DNA from: Vibrio marisflavi CECT 7928
GTDB taxonomy: Bacteria > Pseudomonadota > Gammaproteobacteria > Enterobacterales > Vibrionaceae
Reading direction: 5' to 3'
NCBI RefSeq assembly: GCF_921294215.1
Contig: NZ_CAKLDM010000002.1
Coordinates: 1,240,001-1,304,000, forward strand
Length of the DNA: 64,000 bases
Under the pieces are notes generated by a model. That model worked only from the letters and a program-made list of their open reading frames with translations, had not been told where the DNA came from and ran no database searches. Positions 46,378-54,975 of the stretch are shown piece by piece. The first letter of the stretch is position 1; the number at the start of each line of letters is the position of its first letter. Both the position numbers and the translations under genes were made by a program.

Positions 46378-47046
46378 TCAGAACGGGAACCACTTACTAC
46401 TAAAGAATCGACTTAACCAACCCTGACGATTCGCGTCCGCCAATGCGCCCGTTCCGGAGTAAGCGATATTTGCATCTGCGACACGTTGTGATGAGACTTC
46501 ATTGAGGTCATTAATATCTTCTGGCCTGATGTAGCCCGTCACGCGAACATACTCGGTCCCTTGATTTAACTTGATCCACTTTTCCCCTTTAATAAACAGC
46601 ACGCCATTTGGCATCACTTTCTGTACAACAACGGTCAACTGCCCCTGTAACAGGTTTTGCTGCATCGAATTCGTGCTGCCATCAAATTTGTGGTTCGAAG
46701 CTAAGCCAGTCTGTAAATTCCCCCCTCCAGTGTTGCCGAAGATCACTGGAGAGCTGATATTATCCGCATTGCTTTTATCAATACTAGTGCCTGATTTATG
46801 GGCAGAAACTGTATGCTCATCTAATACTACGGTAATAATGTCTCCGACTTTATGTGCTCGGTGATCACTAAATAACATTAAAGAAGAACGTCCACCAAAA
46901 AGGCTGCCATTTTGATGCTCCACCTTTGCGGAAGGAAAATTATGGGCGGAATAGCCATCCTCCCCTTGAGTCGGATCTTTAAGAGGGGAAACACAACCGC
47001 TTAACAGTGCAATCACCACGCTACACAATGTAAAACGTCTGTACAC
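46378..47046 (-). CDS. lfgH: Lateral flagellar L-ring lipoprotein FlgH type
   Basis: 222 residues; lipobox ALLSGC (Cys18). FlgH blocks SLFGGRSSLMLFSDHRAHKVGD-type region at about 48-70, VGDIITVVLDEHTVSAHKSG, and LFIKGEKWIKLNQGTEYVRV with GYIRPEDINDLNEVSSQRVA. Forms the outer-membrane L ring. The start is a GTG; no in-frame ATG gives a better signal peptide. Confidence 0.96.
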   Translation of the reverse strand: MYRRFTLCSVVIALLSGCVSPLKDPTQGEDGYSAHNFPSAKVEHQNGSLFGGRSSLMLFSDHRAHKVGDIITVVLDEHTVSAHKSGTSIDKSNADNISSPVIFGNTGGGNLQTGLASNHKFDGSTNSMQQNLLQGQLTVVVQKVMPNGVLFIKGEKWIKLNQGTEYVRVTGYIRPEDINDLNEVSSQRVADANIAYSGTGALADANRQGWLSRFFSSKWFPF

Positions 47047-47049
47047 GGA

Positions 47050-47835
47050 TTAGCTCACCTGACTGATTTTCTGTAACATCTGGTCAGTCGCCGTGACCAT
47101 TTTAGAGTCCATATCGTAAGCGCGCTGAGTCGAAATCATCGCTACCATTTCCTGTACCACGCTTACGTTCGAGCCTTCTAAAGCCCCTTGCTTTAACTGA
47201 CCAGTACCCGATTGCCCTGGGGTATATTCATTCGCAGGACCACTTGCACTTGTTTGTTGGTATAAACTGCCACCTAACGCTTTTAGGCCTGTAGGGTTAA
47301 TAAATCTAACCAAGCTGATTTGGCCAAGTGTTTGTGAATTACTGTTACCTGCTTCAGTAATCGATACCGTACCGTCCGTGCCAATAGTGACACTGGTAGC
47401 GTCCTGTGGGATGGTTATATTCGGATTTAGAGGTAGCCCATCACTAGTGACCAATGTGCCATCTGGACTTTTTTGAAATTGCCCGTCACGAGTATATTCA
47501 ATAGTTCCATCCGCTTTTTGTACTTGAAAGAACCCCGGACCTGAGATTGCTAGATCTAAAGGTTGACCCGTTGTTTTTATGTCTCCAGTAGTAAAGATTT
47601 TCTCAGTACCTGTCATTTTTACCCCGGTACCAAACTGAATACTTACTGGCTTCACATTCTGTTGGTTAACCATTCCACCAGCAGTCTGCTCCGTCTGATA
47701 AAACAGATCTTCAAAGGAAGCTCTGCCGCTTTTAAACGCAGTGGTATTCACGTTCGCTAGATTGTTTGAGATGATGTTCATCTCGTCCTGCATCGCTGTT
47801 AAACCTGTTTTAGCGATATCAAGTGATTGATTCAT
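47050..47835 (-). CDS. lfgG: Lateral flagellar distal rod protein FlgG type
   Basis: 261 residues. N-terminal flg_bb_rod motif IISNNLANVNTTAFKSGRAS, the hook-basal family middle DLAISGPGFFQVQKADGTIE, and C-terminal LEGSNVSVVQEMVAMISTQR with AYDMDSKMVTATDQMLQKI. Matches FlgG at full length. ATG start, 15 bases after lfgF. Confidence 0.97.
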   Translation of the reverse strand: MNQSLDIAKTGLTAMQDEMNIISNNLANVNTTAFKSGRASFEDLFYQTEQTAGGMVNQQNVKPVSIQFGTGVKMTGTEKIFTTGDIKTTGQPLDLAISGPGFFQVQKADGTIEYTRDGQFQKSPDGTLVTSDGLPLNPNITIPQDATSVTIGTDGTVSITEAGNSNSQTLGQISLVRFINPTGLKALGGSLYQQTSASGPANEYTPGQSGTGQLKQGALEGSNVSVVQEMVAMISTQRAYDMDSKMVTATDQMLQKISQVS

Positions 47836-47850
47836 GATTTCCTCTGTATC

Positions 47851-48585
47851 TTAGCTTGCCGGTTGCAACAAGGTGTCACCGGATTTTTCAAGTTGACTGG
47901 CGGTTTGCATCACTCTGACTTGTAAATCATATTGGCGGCTAGCATTGAGCATAGATACCATCTGCTTAACGGAATTAACATTACTTCCTTCCAACATTCC
48001 AGACTGTACTGAAGTGGCACTAGACTCCGGTAACGTTCGGGCACTCCGTGTGTATATCAGCCCATTGCTCCCGCGTTTCAAAGTAGAAGCCTTAGCATGT
48101 ACTAACTTAAGTTTCGCAAGTTCAACGACTCCAGCACCACCGGGTTGTTGAGTTTCGATGGAACCATCAGTGCCAATCTGTAAACTTGAGTCTGGTGGCA
48201 GTATGATAGGGCCAGATGTACCCAAAACCGCATGGCCCCGTATCATTAATTCGCCACTAGCGGTAATTTGAATGTTGCCGTCTCGGGTATAAGCCTCTTT
48301 CCCTGAAGAGTCCAATACCGTCAAATAGCCATTGGCCGAAGGCATTACATCCAGCATACGTCCGGTTTCGATTGCGCTACCTATCGATCCAGATATACCG
48401 GTGTCTCCTTCTACTGCCATAGTACGTGTTTGCCAACCATTACCAGCTACGTTCTTACTTTCAGCATTAGCGATTTGTGCTTGAAAACCTGTCGTATTAA
48501 CGTTAGCCAAATTGTTCGCAGTCAGGTTTTGCTGTTCCATCGCTTCGTTGGCTCCCGTCATGGCAATATAAATAGAGCGATCCAC
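47851..48585 (-). CDS. lfgF: Lateral flagellar proximal rod protein FlgF type
   Basis: 244 residues. N-terminal MDRSIYIAMTGANEAMEQQN and NNLANVNTTGFQAQIANAES, and C-terminal LEGSNVNSVKQMVSMLNASR with QYDLQVRVMQTASQLEKSGD, as in FlgF. Part of the proximal rod. The start is a GTG with AGGTGAG six bases upstream. Confidence 0.96.
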   Translation of the reverse strand: MDRSIYIAMTGANEAMEQQNLTANNLANVNTTGFQAQIANAESKNVAGNGWQTRTMAVEGDTGISGSIGSAIETGRMLDVMPSANGYLTVLDSSGKEAYTRDGNIQITASGELMIRGHAVLGTSGPIILPPDSSLQIGTDGSIETQQPGGAGVVELAKLKLVHAKASTLKRGSNGLIYTRSARTLPESSATSVQSGMLEGSNVNSVKQMVSMLNASRQYDLQVRVMQTASQLEKSGDTLLQPAS

Positions 48586-48596
48586 TTAACACTCAC

Positions 48597-49784
48597 CTAC
48601 ATACTTTGCATCAATACAGTATCCATCTTATTTACCGCAGAGATAGATTTAGCATTGGCTTGATAATTACGTTGCTCAGTAATCAAGTTGACGAGCTGTG
48701 AAGACAGGTCAACATTCGACTGTTCAATCGCTCCACCCTCTAACGCTCCCAATTGACCACTTCCTGGAGTGCCGATGACAGGTTTCCCTGAACTTGTTGT
48801 CGCTATCCACGAAGTGCTTCCAACGGGTTTAAGCTCTGTTTCATCAGGAATAGATGCAACAACGACTTGGCCTTCAAGCTTCTTCTGGCCGTTACTGTAA
48901 TTGGCGTAAATGTTACCGGATGAATCGACCGAAACATTAGTGAATTGACCTGATGCATAACCATCAGTAGTGGCTTTAGCAATACTGAAGTCTGAGGCAA
49001 ACTGAGTCATATTGCTCAAGTCAATTTTGGTTGTCATGGTATTCGCACCGCTACCAGGATTAAATGCGATTGATTGAGGAGTGTACCCCGTTAAGTTCCC
49101 GTTGGAGTCAAACTTCAATGTTTCTGGTTTACCACTATTTACAGCTTTCCCGTCCATTGTATAGTGAACATTCCAACTGTTTTCTCCTGTTTTTACATAG
49201 TATTCTTTTAGGGTGTGTTGCTTACCCAAACTGTCATAAACATTCACAGAGGAAGATGAGTTATATGAGTTGGCGTCAGTAGGATCAAAAGTCGTAACTG
49301 TCGGAGCAGTATCGGAAGCATTTAGGTTCGCGTTAATAGTCACGTTCTTGCTCTGCTGAGCAGCGAGATTACCTTTATTGATTGAAAGGTTGCTGACCAC
49401 ACCGTTTTCAATTGCACCGGTGCTATCAACTGGATGTCCTTGCAAATCCATGCCTTGGTCATCAGTGATAAAGCCTTGTGCATTGAGCTGAAAGTATCCA
49501 CGGCGTGTATAAACCTGCTGCCCATTCTTCATACCAACAAAAAAACCACCGCCTTCTATAGCCATGTCTAGCGCACTGCCCGTCTGTTCGATACTACCCT
49601 GAGAATAACTTTGTGTTTGTGAGGATAAAGTGACACCGCCAGGAGCATACTGATTGTATACCGAAGAAAATTGATCTCGGTAAGACTTAAAACCCGCCGT
49701 ATTGACGTTAGCGATATTATTGCTGGTCACCTCCAGTTCTTCACTGGCAGCATTTAGACCACTTAAACCGATAAAAAATGACAT
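48597..49784 (-). CDS. lfgE: Lateral flagellar hook protein FlgE type
   Basis: 395 residues. N-terminal GLSGLNAASEELEVTSNNIA then NVNTAGFKSYRDQFSSVYNQ; MAIEGGGFFVGMKNGQQVYT; the D2 region with VNVYDSLGKQHTLKEYYVK; C-terminal LEGGAIEQSNVDLSSQLVNL. Builds the lateral hook, whose length LafE would control. ATG start, 17 bases after lfgD. Confidence 0.97.
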   Translation of the reverse strand: MSFFIGLSGLNAASEELEVTSNNIANVNTAGFKSYRDQFSSVYNQYAPGGVTLSSQTQSYSQGSIEQTGSALDMAIEGGGFFVGMKNGQQVYTRRGYFQLNAQGFITDDQGMDLQGHPVDSTGAIENGVVSNLSINKGNLAAQQSKNVTINANLNASDTAPTVTTFDPTDANSYNSSSSVNVYDSLGKQHTLKEYYVKTGENSWNVHYTMDGKAVNSGKPETLKFDSNGNLTGYTPQSIAFNPGSGANTMTTKIDLSNMTQFASDFSIAKATTDGYASGQFTNVSVDSSGNIYANYSNGQKKLEGQVVVASIPDETELKPVGSTSWIATTSSGKPVIGTPGSGQLGALEGGAIEQSNVDLSSQLVNLITEQRNYQANAKSISAVNKMDTVLMQSM

Positions 49785-49801
49785 ATTAACTCCAGTTCAT
49801 T

Positions 49802-50524
49802 TTAGACTAAGGCTTTTAGAGCTTGCAGAGTGCTCTGCTCTTTTTTCATACTGGAAAAGGAGTCATCTCCATCTCCAGTGATTTGAGTAACTTCTGTAAT
49901 TGGAATAGTGCCAGCACCATCTAAGACTAATTCCACGCCTCTTGCTGTCAGTTCAACACTATCTACTTTGGCTGCCATATTTGGCATGATTGAGGCTGAA
50001 GCTCCGCTAACCATTCCAGATGCTGATATGGTATAAGTTCCCGGAGCTAGTTTGAGTTTGCTCTGATCCAACGTAAAGGGAACTGCACCAGCATCCTTAT
50101 TACCTAGGTCAATCGTATCGACTAACTGTTGCTTAGAATTATAGATATGCAGTGTTACGTCATTTGCGGCTTTGCTAAGGTTTAGCTGCCCGCTAACCTT
50201 GCCCCCTCGAGTTAGCTTGGCAGTATTAGATTGGAATAAGATCTCTTTCCCTACCATACTGGTAGCTTGCAGATCAATCGCGGTGTTCATTCCATAGGCC
50301 AAACCTTCAACCTGAGATTGAAGAGATTGAAGAGATTGAGAGTTACTCATCTCGGAAAGCTGTTGCAGCAACTGAGCGTTTGATGTCGGATTGGTTGGAT
50401 CCTGATTTTTTAGCTGTGCTAAAAACAGCTTCATAAACATATCTGAGTCCAATGTCGCAGCACTAGATAGCATGCTATTGGTCGAAGTACTGCTGCTGGC
50501 AGTAGTATTGGTAACCGTAGTCAT
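49802..50524 (-). CDS. lfgD: Lateral flagellar hook cap / scaffold protein FlgD type
   Basis: 240 residues: a Ser/Thr-rich N terminus, then the FlgD core DSDMFMKLFLAQLKNQDPTN and LQATSMVGKEILFQSNTAKL, and a C-terminal Ig-like/tudor region (KVSGQLNLSKAANDVTLHIY). It caps the growing hook and is then discarded. A 9-bp tandem repeat encodes Ser-Leu-Gln repeats at 50314-50340. ATG start, 3 bases after lfgC. Confidence 0.95.
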   Translation of the reverse strand: MTTVTNTTASSSTSTNSMLSSAATLDSDMFMKLFLAQLKNQDPTNPTSNAQLLQQLSEMSNSQSLQSLQSQVEGLAYGMNTAIDLQATSMVGKEILFQSNTAKLTRGGKVSGQLNLSKAANDVTLHIYNSKQQLVDTIDLGNKDAGAVPFTLDQSKLKLAPGTYTISASGMVSGASASIMPNMAAKVDSVELTARGVELVLDGAGTIPITEVTQITGDGDDSFSSMKKEQSTLQALKALV

Positions 50525-50527
50525 TGG

Positions 50528-50947
50528 TTAATCACCTAAGGTCAAGAGTTTGGATTGCATGGAACGCACACTGTTGAGAACGCTGATATCAGTAGAGTAG
50601 CTTCGCGATGCGGATATCATATTGGCCATAGATTCAGCGGTATTCACATTGGGTGAATAAACGTAACCCGCTTTATCCGCTTTTGGGTTATTCGGCTCAT
50701 AAAGCTTTTCAAGTGGTTTCTGGGAATCGTTAATGACTCCAGCAACCTTGACCGTTGCTGCAAAATCGTTTGGCGAAAAACTGTTATTGTATACAGTGGA
50801 AAATACCGCTTGCTTGGCGTGATATGTTGTAGCTTGAGTTGTTCCAACACTATTAGCATTAGCTAAGTTGGAAGCAACGGTATTTAAACGAATGTTTTCT
50901 GCGTTCATAGCAGAACCCATAATGTTGTAAATCACATCTAATGACAT
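50528..50947 (-). CDS. lfgC: Lateral flagellar proximal rod protein FlgC type
   Basis: 139 residues with the N-terminal rod motif MGSAMNAENIRLNTVASNLA and NANSVGTTQATTYHAKQAVF, and the C-terminal VNTAESMANMISASRSYSTD block of FlgC. Proximal rod subunit. ATG start, 12 bases after lfgB; same operon. Confidence 0.96.
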   Translation of the reverse strand: MSLDVIYNIMGSAMNAENIRLNTVASNLANANSVGTTQATTYHAKQAVFSTVYNNSFSPNDFAATVKVAGVINDSQKPLEKLYEPNNPKADKAGYVYSPNVNTAESMANMISASRSYSTDISVLNSVRSMQSKLLTLGD

Positions 50948-50959
50948 GGAGTTTCTCTA

Positions 50960-51334
50960 TCAGCCCGCTTGACCATCAATAGCTTCCTTTATCCCCTTTA
51001 ACTGCAGGTTCAAGAAACTATAACTAGTGCGATAATCCATCGCATTTTCAGAAAAACGGGCCTGCGCCTGACCGATATCTACGGTGTTGCCATCTTGGCT
51101 AGGTTGTTCTGCTATTCGATATTTGAGGTCTGAACTTGGTTCAGGGGTGATACCACTTCCTGATATTTGATCTTCGACTTGTTTAACATAGTCAGCAAAG
51201 CTCAGCCCCCTAGCTTGATAGTTTGGCGTATCCACATTCGCAATATTACTCGCCAATACTTCGGCGTTACTAATATGGTACTTCAGCATATCTTCATGAA
51301 CAGCAAGTAGTTGATTCAAGTTGAGGCTCATCAT
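50960..51334 (-). CDS. lfgB: Lateral flagellar proximal rod protein FlgB type
   Basis: 124 residues. N-terminal helix LLAVHEDMLKYHISNAEVLA, the rod motif SNIANVDTPNYQARGLSFAD, and C-terminal ENAMDYRTSYSFLNLQLKGI as in FlgB. First gene of the eleven-gene lfgB-L run, with a near-consensus sigma-54 promoter 32 bases upstream. Two adjacent ATG codons (51334, 51331); GGA lies upstream. Confidence 0.96.
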   Translation of the reverse strand: MMSLNLNQLLAVHEDMLKYHISNAEVLASNIANVDTPNYQARGLSFADYVKQVEDQISGSGITPEPSSDLKYRIAEQPSQDGNTVDIGQAQARFSENAMDYRTSYSFLNLQLKGIKEAIDGQAG

Positions 51335-51365
51335 TTTTCCGGAAAGTTACAAACCCCCAGCAATT

Positions 51366-51381
51366 AGCAATTTTCATGCCA
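51366..51381 (-). promoter_or_regulatory. Sigma-54 promoter of the lfgB operon
   Basis: Minus strand TGGCATGAAAATTGCT, against consensus TGGCAC-N5-TTGCW: only one base differs (C to T), and the GG-N10-GC spacing is exact. It lies 32 bases before the lfgB start, predicting transcription from about 51355. LafK, encoded in this window, is the expected enhancer-binding activator. Confidence 0.88.
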
Positions 51382-51579
51382 ACTATTTATTTATTAATTA
51401 TCATTAAGTTAGATTAAGATTCAAAAAAACCTTCCGCTTTAATTCATCTTGTAGGAAGGAAGCGGAAATATGTAGCGGAGAAATTGAACTGCAATAGAGA
51501 AATACGCTTTAGTAGTTTAGCTAATAGCAATATTCGGGATATAATTCCTATCATTAGCTTTATTCAATGAATTTGTGTT

Positions 51580-52293
51580 ATGCGTTGGTCTTTTTGGCTT
51601 TTTACTCTGTTTATAGGACTTCCCTTTTATAGTCTTGCTTATCCCTCTTCTATTCAGCATCAAATTGATCAAGCGATTCATCATAAGCTAAATAATCAAC
51701 TAGAAAAGCTATCTCACCAATTAGGCGGGACAAACTCTACTCTGTCGGTCATTCCACTAATTCTAAATAATATCTCCGTATGCCCCTCTACACCTGTAGT
51801 CAAACCTTTGCTGCACAATAAACCTTTACTGGGTGTGTTTTCCGTCATGCTGATTTGCCATAGTAAAAAAGTGAACTGGACCTTATATGATAGAGTTCAC
51901 ACTCATGTATTTGCGAACGTAGTTGTCAGCCGAAAAGCGATACAACCCAGACACCAAATTACCCAAGCTGATTTGGCTTATCGCCATATGGATATCAGCG
52001 ACCTGCGTGGGGGGTACTTTTTACATGAACGTGTACTCAATAAAAAAATTGCTACCAGTCACTTATCTCCTGGAGAAATCATTGCGCCTTATAACATTCG
52101 ACAACCATATTTGATAGGAATTGGCGATCACTTGACTATCACTGCACAAGGCTATGGTATTCATATTAGTGTTTCAGGGATTGCTCTTCGTAGTGGACAA
52201 TTAAATCAACAGATTCCAGTACGAAACCTGAACTCACATAGAAAAGTCTATGCCACTGTCATAGGACAAGATATGGTAGCAACGCATTTCTAA
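51580..52293 (+). CDS. lfgA: Lateral flagellar P-ring assembly chaperone FlgA type
   Basis: 237 residues: signal peptide ending near SLA (18-20), a variable N-terminal part, and the C-terminal SAF domain with VVSRKAIQPRHQITQADLAY and LSPGEIIAPYNIRQPYLIGI plus GDHLTITAQGYGIHISVSGI. Periplasmic chaperone for LfgI. Divergent from lfgB; ATG start. No strict sigma-54 box was found on this strand, so its promoter is undetermined. An 8-bp inverted repeat TTCCGCTT / AAGCGGAA (51432-51439, 51460-51467) lies in the shared upstream region. Confidence 0.93.
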   Translation: MRWSFWLFTLFIGLPFYSLAYPSSIQHQIDQAIHHKLNNQLEKLSHQLGGTNSTLSVIPLILNNISVCPSTPVVKPLLHNKPLLGVFSVMLICHSKKVNWTLYDRVHTHVFANVVVSRKAIQPRHQITQADLAYRHMDISDLRGGYFLHERVLNKKIATSHLSPGEIIAPYNIRQPYLIGIGDHLTITAQGYGIHISVSGIALRSGQLNQQIPVRNLNSHRKVYATVIGQDMVATHF

Positions 52294-52311
52294 AAAGATT
52301 AAATGTGGCTA

Positions 52312-52338
52312 TAAACAATCCAGAATATGAGTCGAAGC
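52312..52338 (+). promoter_or_regulatory. Candidate sigma-28 promoter of lfgMN
   Basis: TAAA, a 15-base spacer, then GTCGAAGC, against TAAA-N15-GCCGATAA. Four of eight -10 bases match (G, then CGA). It lies 32 bases before lfgM, in the 76-base gap after lfgA. Weak but in a place where anti-sigma-28 genes are often autoregulated. Confidence 0.4.
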
Positions 52339-52369
52339 TATTGTTATCAACAACGAATTTAAGGTTGTC

Positions 52370-52639
52370 ATGAATATTAAACTTAACCAGCCAACTGCCT
52401 TATCAGAAATCAGGCAAGCGGAAAAAATTACCACATTGGAAAAAGATAAGAGTTCAGAGCAATCACAATCCCCATTACTAACCCAAGCAGCAAAAGCTCG
52501 CTTAGCGTCAATGTCAGACGTAGATCAAAGTAAGGTTGACTTTTATAAGGCTCAGTTAAAGCAAGGTTTAATAACACCAGACCTGAATCAACTGGCAGAT
52601 AACCTTGTCAGCTCTGCGCAAGAACTAAGTGGTAAATAA
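52370..52639 (+). CDS. lfgM: Lateral anti-sigma-28 factor FlgM type
   Basis: 89 residues. N-terminal half is polar and probably disordered; C-terminal half LASMSDVDQSKVDFYKAQLK then QGLITPDLNQLADNLVSSA has the sigma-28-binding helices of FlgM (the VDxxKVxxxKxxIxxGxY pattern). It should hold LafS inactive until the hook is complete and it is exported. ATG start; lfgN follows 5 bases later. Confidence 0.92.
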   Translation: MNIKLNQPTALSEIRQAEKITTLEKDKSSEQSQSPLLTQAAKARLASMSDVDQSKVDFYKAQLKQGLITPDLNQLADNLVSSAQELSGK

Positions 52640-52644
52640 AAATA

Positions 52645-53118
52645 ATGAGCGACACAAAAGGTCAGCAGTTAAGACTCCTCTATTTAGTGATCCAGCAAGA
52701 TACCAAAATTCAACAGAAGTTGATCAGTGTAATGGAGAGACTGCACGAAGCTTTACTTGAGTTAGATACTGAACAGGTTAATGTACTGGTACAAACACAG
52801 CATCAGCTTTTGACCAGTATAGAAAAGAATGGTCATCAGCGGGAACAACTACTTGCTGTGCTCGGGATATCAGCGGACCGACAAGGAATGCAACGTATGC
52901 TTGCTCAACTACCTGAGCTACTACGTGAACAATTTACTCGCTTATGGGACGTGTACACTCGTACGATTAAAACTAGCCATCAGCTCAATTTGCGCAATGG
53001 TCAGTTAATGTCACAACAAAACCAACTGATTACACGAATGTTGACCGGCTCTCCAACAACTTATGGGGATTCTGAGCCCACTGCAAATTATAGTTCTCGA
53101 TTTATTGCAGAAGGTTGA
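52645..53118 (+). CDS. lfgN: Lateral flagellar chaperone FlgN type
   Basis: 157 residues, predicted all-helical (LRLLYLVIQQDTKIQQKLIS; LWDVYTRTIKTSHQLNLRNG), with the C-terminal NQLITRMLTG pattern of FlgN, the export chaperone for FlgK and FlgL. Conservation in FlgN is low, so identification leans on size, fold and position after lfgM. ATG start. Convergent with lfiJ. Confidence 0.88.
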   Translation: MSDTKGQQLRLLYLVIQQDTKIQQKLISVMERLHEALLELDTEQVNVLVQTQHQLLTSIEKNGHQREQLLAVLGISADRQGMQRMLAQLPELLREQFTRLWDVYTRTIKTSHQLNLRNGQLMSQQNQLITRMLTGSPTTYGDSEPTANYSSRFIAEG

Positions 53119-53155
53119 CCTCTCCTCTCCCACAAAGGAAGAGGTTTACGGCTTT
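53119..53155 (+). terminator. Weak terminator-like hairpin after lfgN
   Basis: CCTCTCC paired with GGaAGAGG (one bulged A), immediately after the lfgN stop, with CTTTTT nine bases further. It lies in the short gap between the convergent lfgN and lfiJ genes. Confidence 0.4.
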
Positions 53156-53197
53156 TTACTGATAAGTTTTTCACTTGGTGAAAATGAGATTTTGGTA

Positions 53198-53629
53198 CTA
53201 GCGCTTTTTCGCAGCAATAGCAGAATGCGACATTTCATCTAACTGCTTTTGCTCGCGTTTAGCTTGCACTAATTGCCATTTTTCTTTGGTTTTATTGTGC
53301 AGTTTTTCCGCGACCTGATGACTAACGTACTGCTCTTTGTATTTCTGCTGAACCCGAAGTTGTTCAGCTTTATATTTATTGACCTCCTGTCGCTGGATTT
53401 CAATGGTCTTATGCAATTTATCAGTGAATAACTGAGTATTGCTAATAGTCAGTATATTACAGCGCCCCGGCTTCAAGCCGTATTGTCCAGCAAAGTCTTC
53501 AAGCTGCTCAAGCAGAGCTTTTGATTCGGTAACGTTTTGTATTGATCTATTCAGTTCCGACTCTATTTTCTCAAGACGATTTTCTTGTAGCTTCTGCCAA
53601 GTATTTAATGTTTGAATTTTTCGTTTCAT
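53198..53629 (-). CDS. lfiJ: Lateral flagellar export protein FliJ type
   Basis: About 143 residues, almost entirely a charged antiparallel coiled coil (QKLQENRLEKIESELNRSIQ; QRQEVNKYKAEQLRVQQKYK), as FliJ, the central stalk of the export ATPase. I use ATG 53629, which overlaps the lfiI stop codon (ATGA), instead of a GTG six codons upstream. Last gene of the motY-lafK-lfiEFGHIJ run. Confidence 0.88.
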   Translation of the reverse strand: MKRKIQTLNTWQKLQENRLEKIESELNRSIQNVTESKALLEQLEDFAGQYGLKPGRCNILTISNTQLFTDKLHKTIEIQRQEVNKYKAEQLRVQQKYKEQYVSHQVAEKLHNKTKEKWQLVQAKREQKQLDEMSHSAIAAKKR

Positions 53630-54975
53630 GCGTTGAAATCTCCACACTTGGTGTGGAGTTCATTCATCCTTAGCTTTGTCTGCTCAAGACTACTGATTTC
53701 AAACATCCCTTGACACAAGAACTGTCGAATTTCGTCATACATTTTAATCGCTAAGTCTAACTTCGGATCTGCTCCTTCCTGATAGCCACCCATAGCAACT
53801 AGATCAGCAGACTGCTGATAACGAGCATACAAAGACTTGTAGAAGTAGACCTGTCGCAAATTCTCTTCACTGACAATCTGTGGCATCACACGACTGATAG
53901 ATTGCCCCAATTGAATCGCGGGATAGTGACCAGCCTCAGCCAGTTCTCTATCTAGAACAATATGACCATCTAGGATGGCACGTGTCGCATCCGCTATTGG
54001 GTCTTGCTGGTCATCTCCCTCGGCCAAAACTGTATAAAAAGCGGTAATCGAGCCTTGATTTTCCAACCCATTGCCAGCCCGCTCTACTAACTTAGGCAAT
54101 AAACTAAACACGGAAGGTGGATAGCCTTTGGTCGCGGGAGGCTCACCCACTGCAAGCGCAATTTCACGTTGTGCCATTGCATAACGAGTAAGAGAGTCCA
54201 TTAACAGAAGTACATCTTTACCTTGATCTCGGTAGTACTCCGCCATTCGATGGGTCAATTCTGCTGCTCTTAAACGCATGACTGGGGAGTCATCTGCAGG
54301 TGCGGCAATAACGGTTGCTTTCTTTAAGCCAATTTCACCCAGAGAGTGCTCGATGAACTCTCTCACTTCTCTGCCACGCTCACCAATCAATCCAACAATA
54401 ACTACGTCTGCTCGGGTATTTCTTGCAAGCATCCCCAATAGGACACTCTTACCAACGCCAGATCCCGCGAACATACCTATCCTTTGACCACAACCTACAC
54501 TTAACATACCATCTATAGCTCTGACTCCAACTTCCAACTGCTGATCGATAGGTTTACGCGATAAAGGGTTAATTGTTGGTGCATGCCAAGTAATGCTATC
54601 GCAGCTTGCCGGTATTGGCTTGCCATCAATAGGAACACCAAGGCCATTTATCACACGACCGAGTAAAGCATCACCAACAGAAATTACACCCTCGCCAACC
54701 ATTGGAATAACTTTATCACCGGGACGAAACCCTTGAGCATGTATAAGCGGCATCAAATAGAAAGTTTCTTTGTGAAAACCTACCACTTCTGCTTCAATAC
54801 GAAACCCATCTTGTCGTTCAATACAACATCGATCACCAGTGGCGAGATCGCAACCAGTTGCTTCAAAGGTGAGACCAACTATCCGGCTTAACCTACCATA
54901 TACCCTAACTAAAGGAATCTTTGACAAGCTCTGATAGACTTTAGCCAGCCGTTGAGTCAGCTCTTTATCACGCAT
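53626..54975 (-). CDS. lfiI: Lateral flagellar export ATPase FliI type
   Basis: 449 residues, F1-beta-like ATPase. Walker A GMFAGSGVGKSVLLGMLARN, Walker B region DVLLLMDSLTRYAMAQREIA, and the FliI segments GEPPATKGYPPSVFSLLPKL and LVERAGNGLENQGSITAFYT are present. It powers early substrate release at the export gate with LfiH and LfiJ. ATG start, overlapping the end of lfiH by 8 bases. Confidence 0.97.
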   Translation of the reverse strand: MRDKELTQRLAKVYQSLSKIPLVRVYGRLSRIVGLTFEATGCDLATGDRCCIERQDGFRIEAEVVGFHKETFYLMPLIHAQGFRPGDKVIPMVGEGVISVGDALLGRVINGLGVPIDGKPIPASCDSITWHAPTINPLSRKPIDQQLEVGVRAIDGMLSVGCGQRIGMFAGSGVGKSVLLGMLARNTRADVVIVGLIGERGREVREFIEHSLGEIGLKKATVIAAPADDSPVMRLRAAELTHRMAEYYRDQGKDVLLLMDSLTRYAMAQREIALAVGEPPATKGYPPSVFSLLPKLVERAGNGLENQGSITAFYTVLAEGDDQQDPIADATRAILDGHIVLDRELAEAGHYPAIQLGQSISRVMPQIVSEENLRQVYFYKSLYARYQQSADLVAMGGYQEGADPKLDLAIKMYDEIRQFLCQGMFEISSLEQTKLRMNELHTKCGDFNA

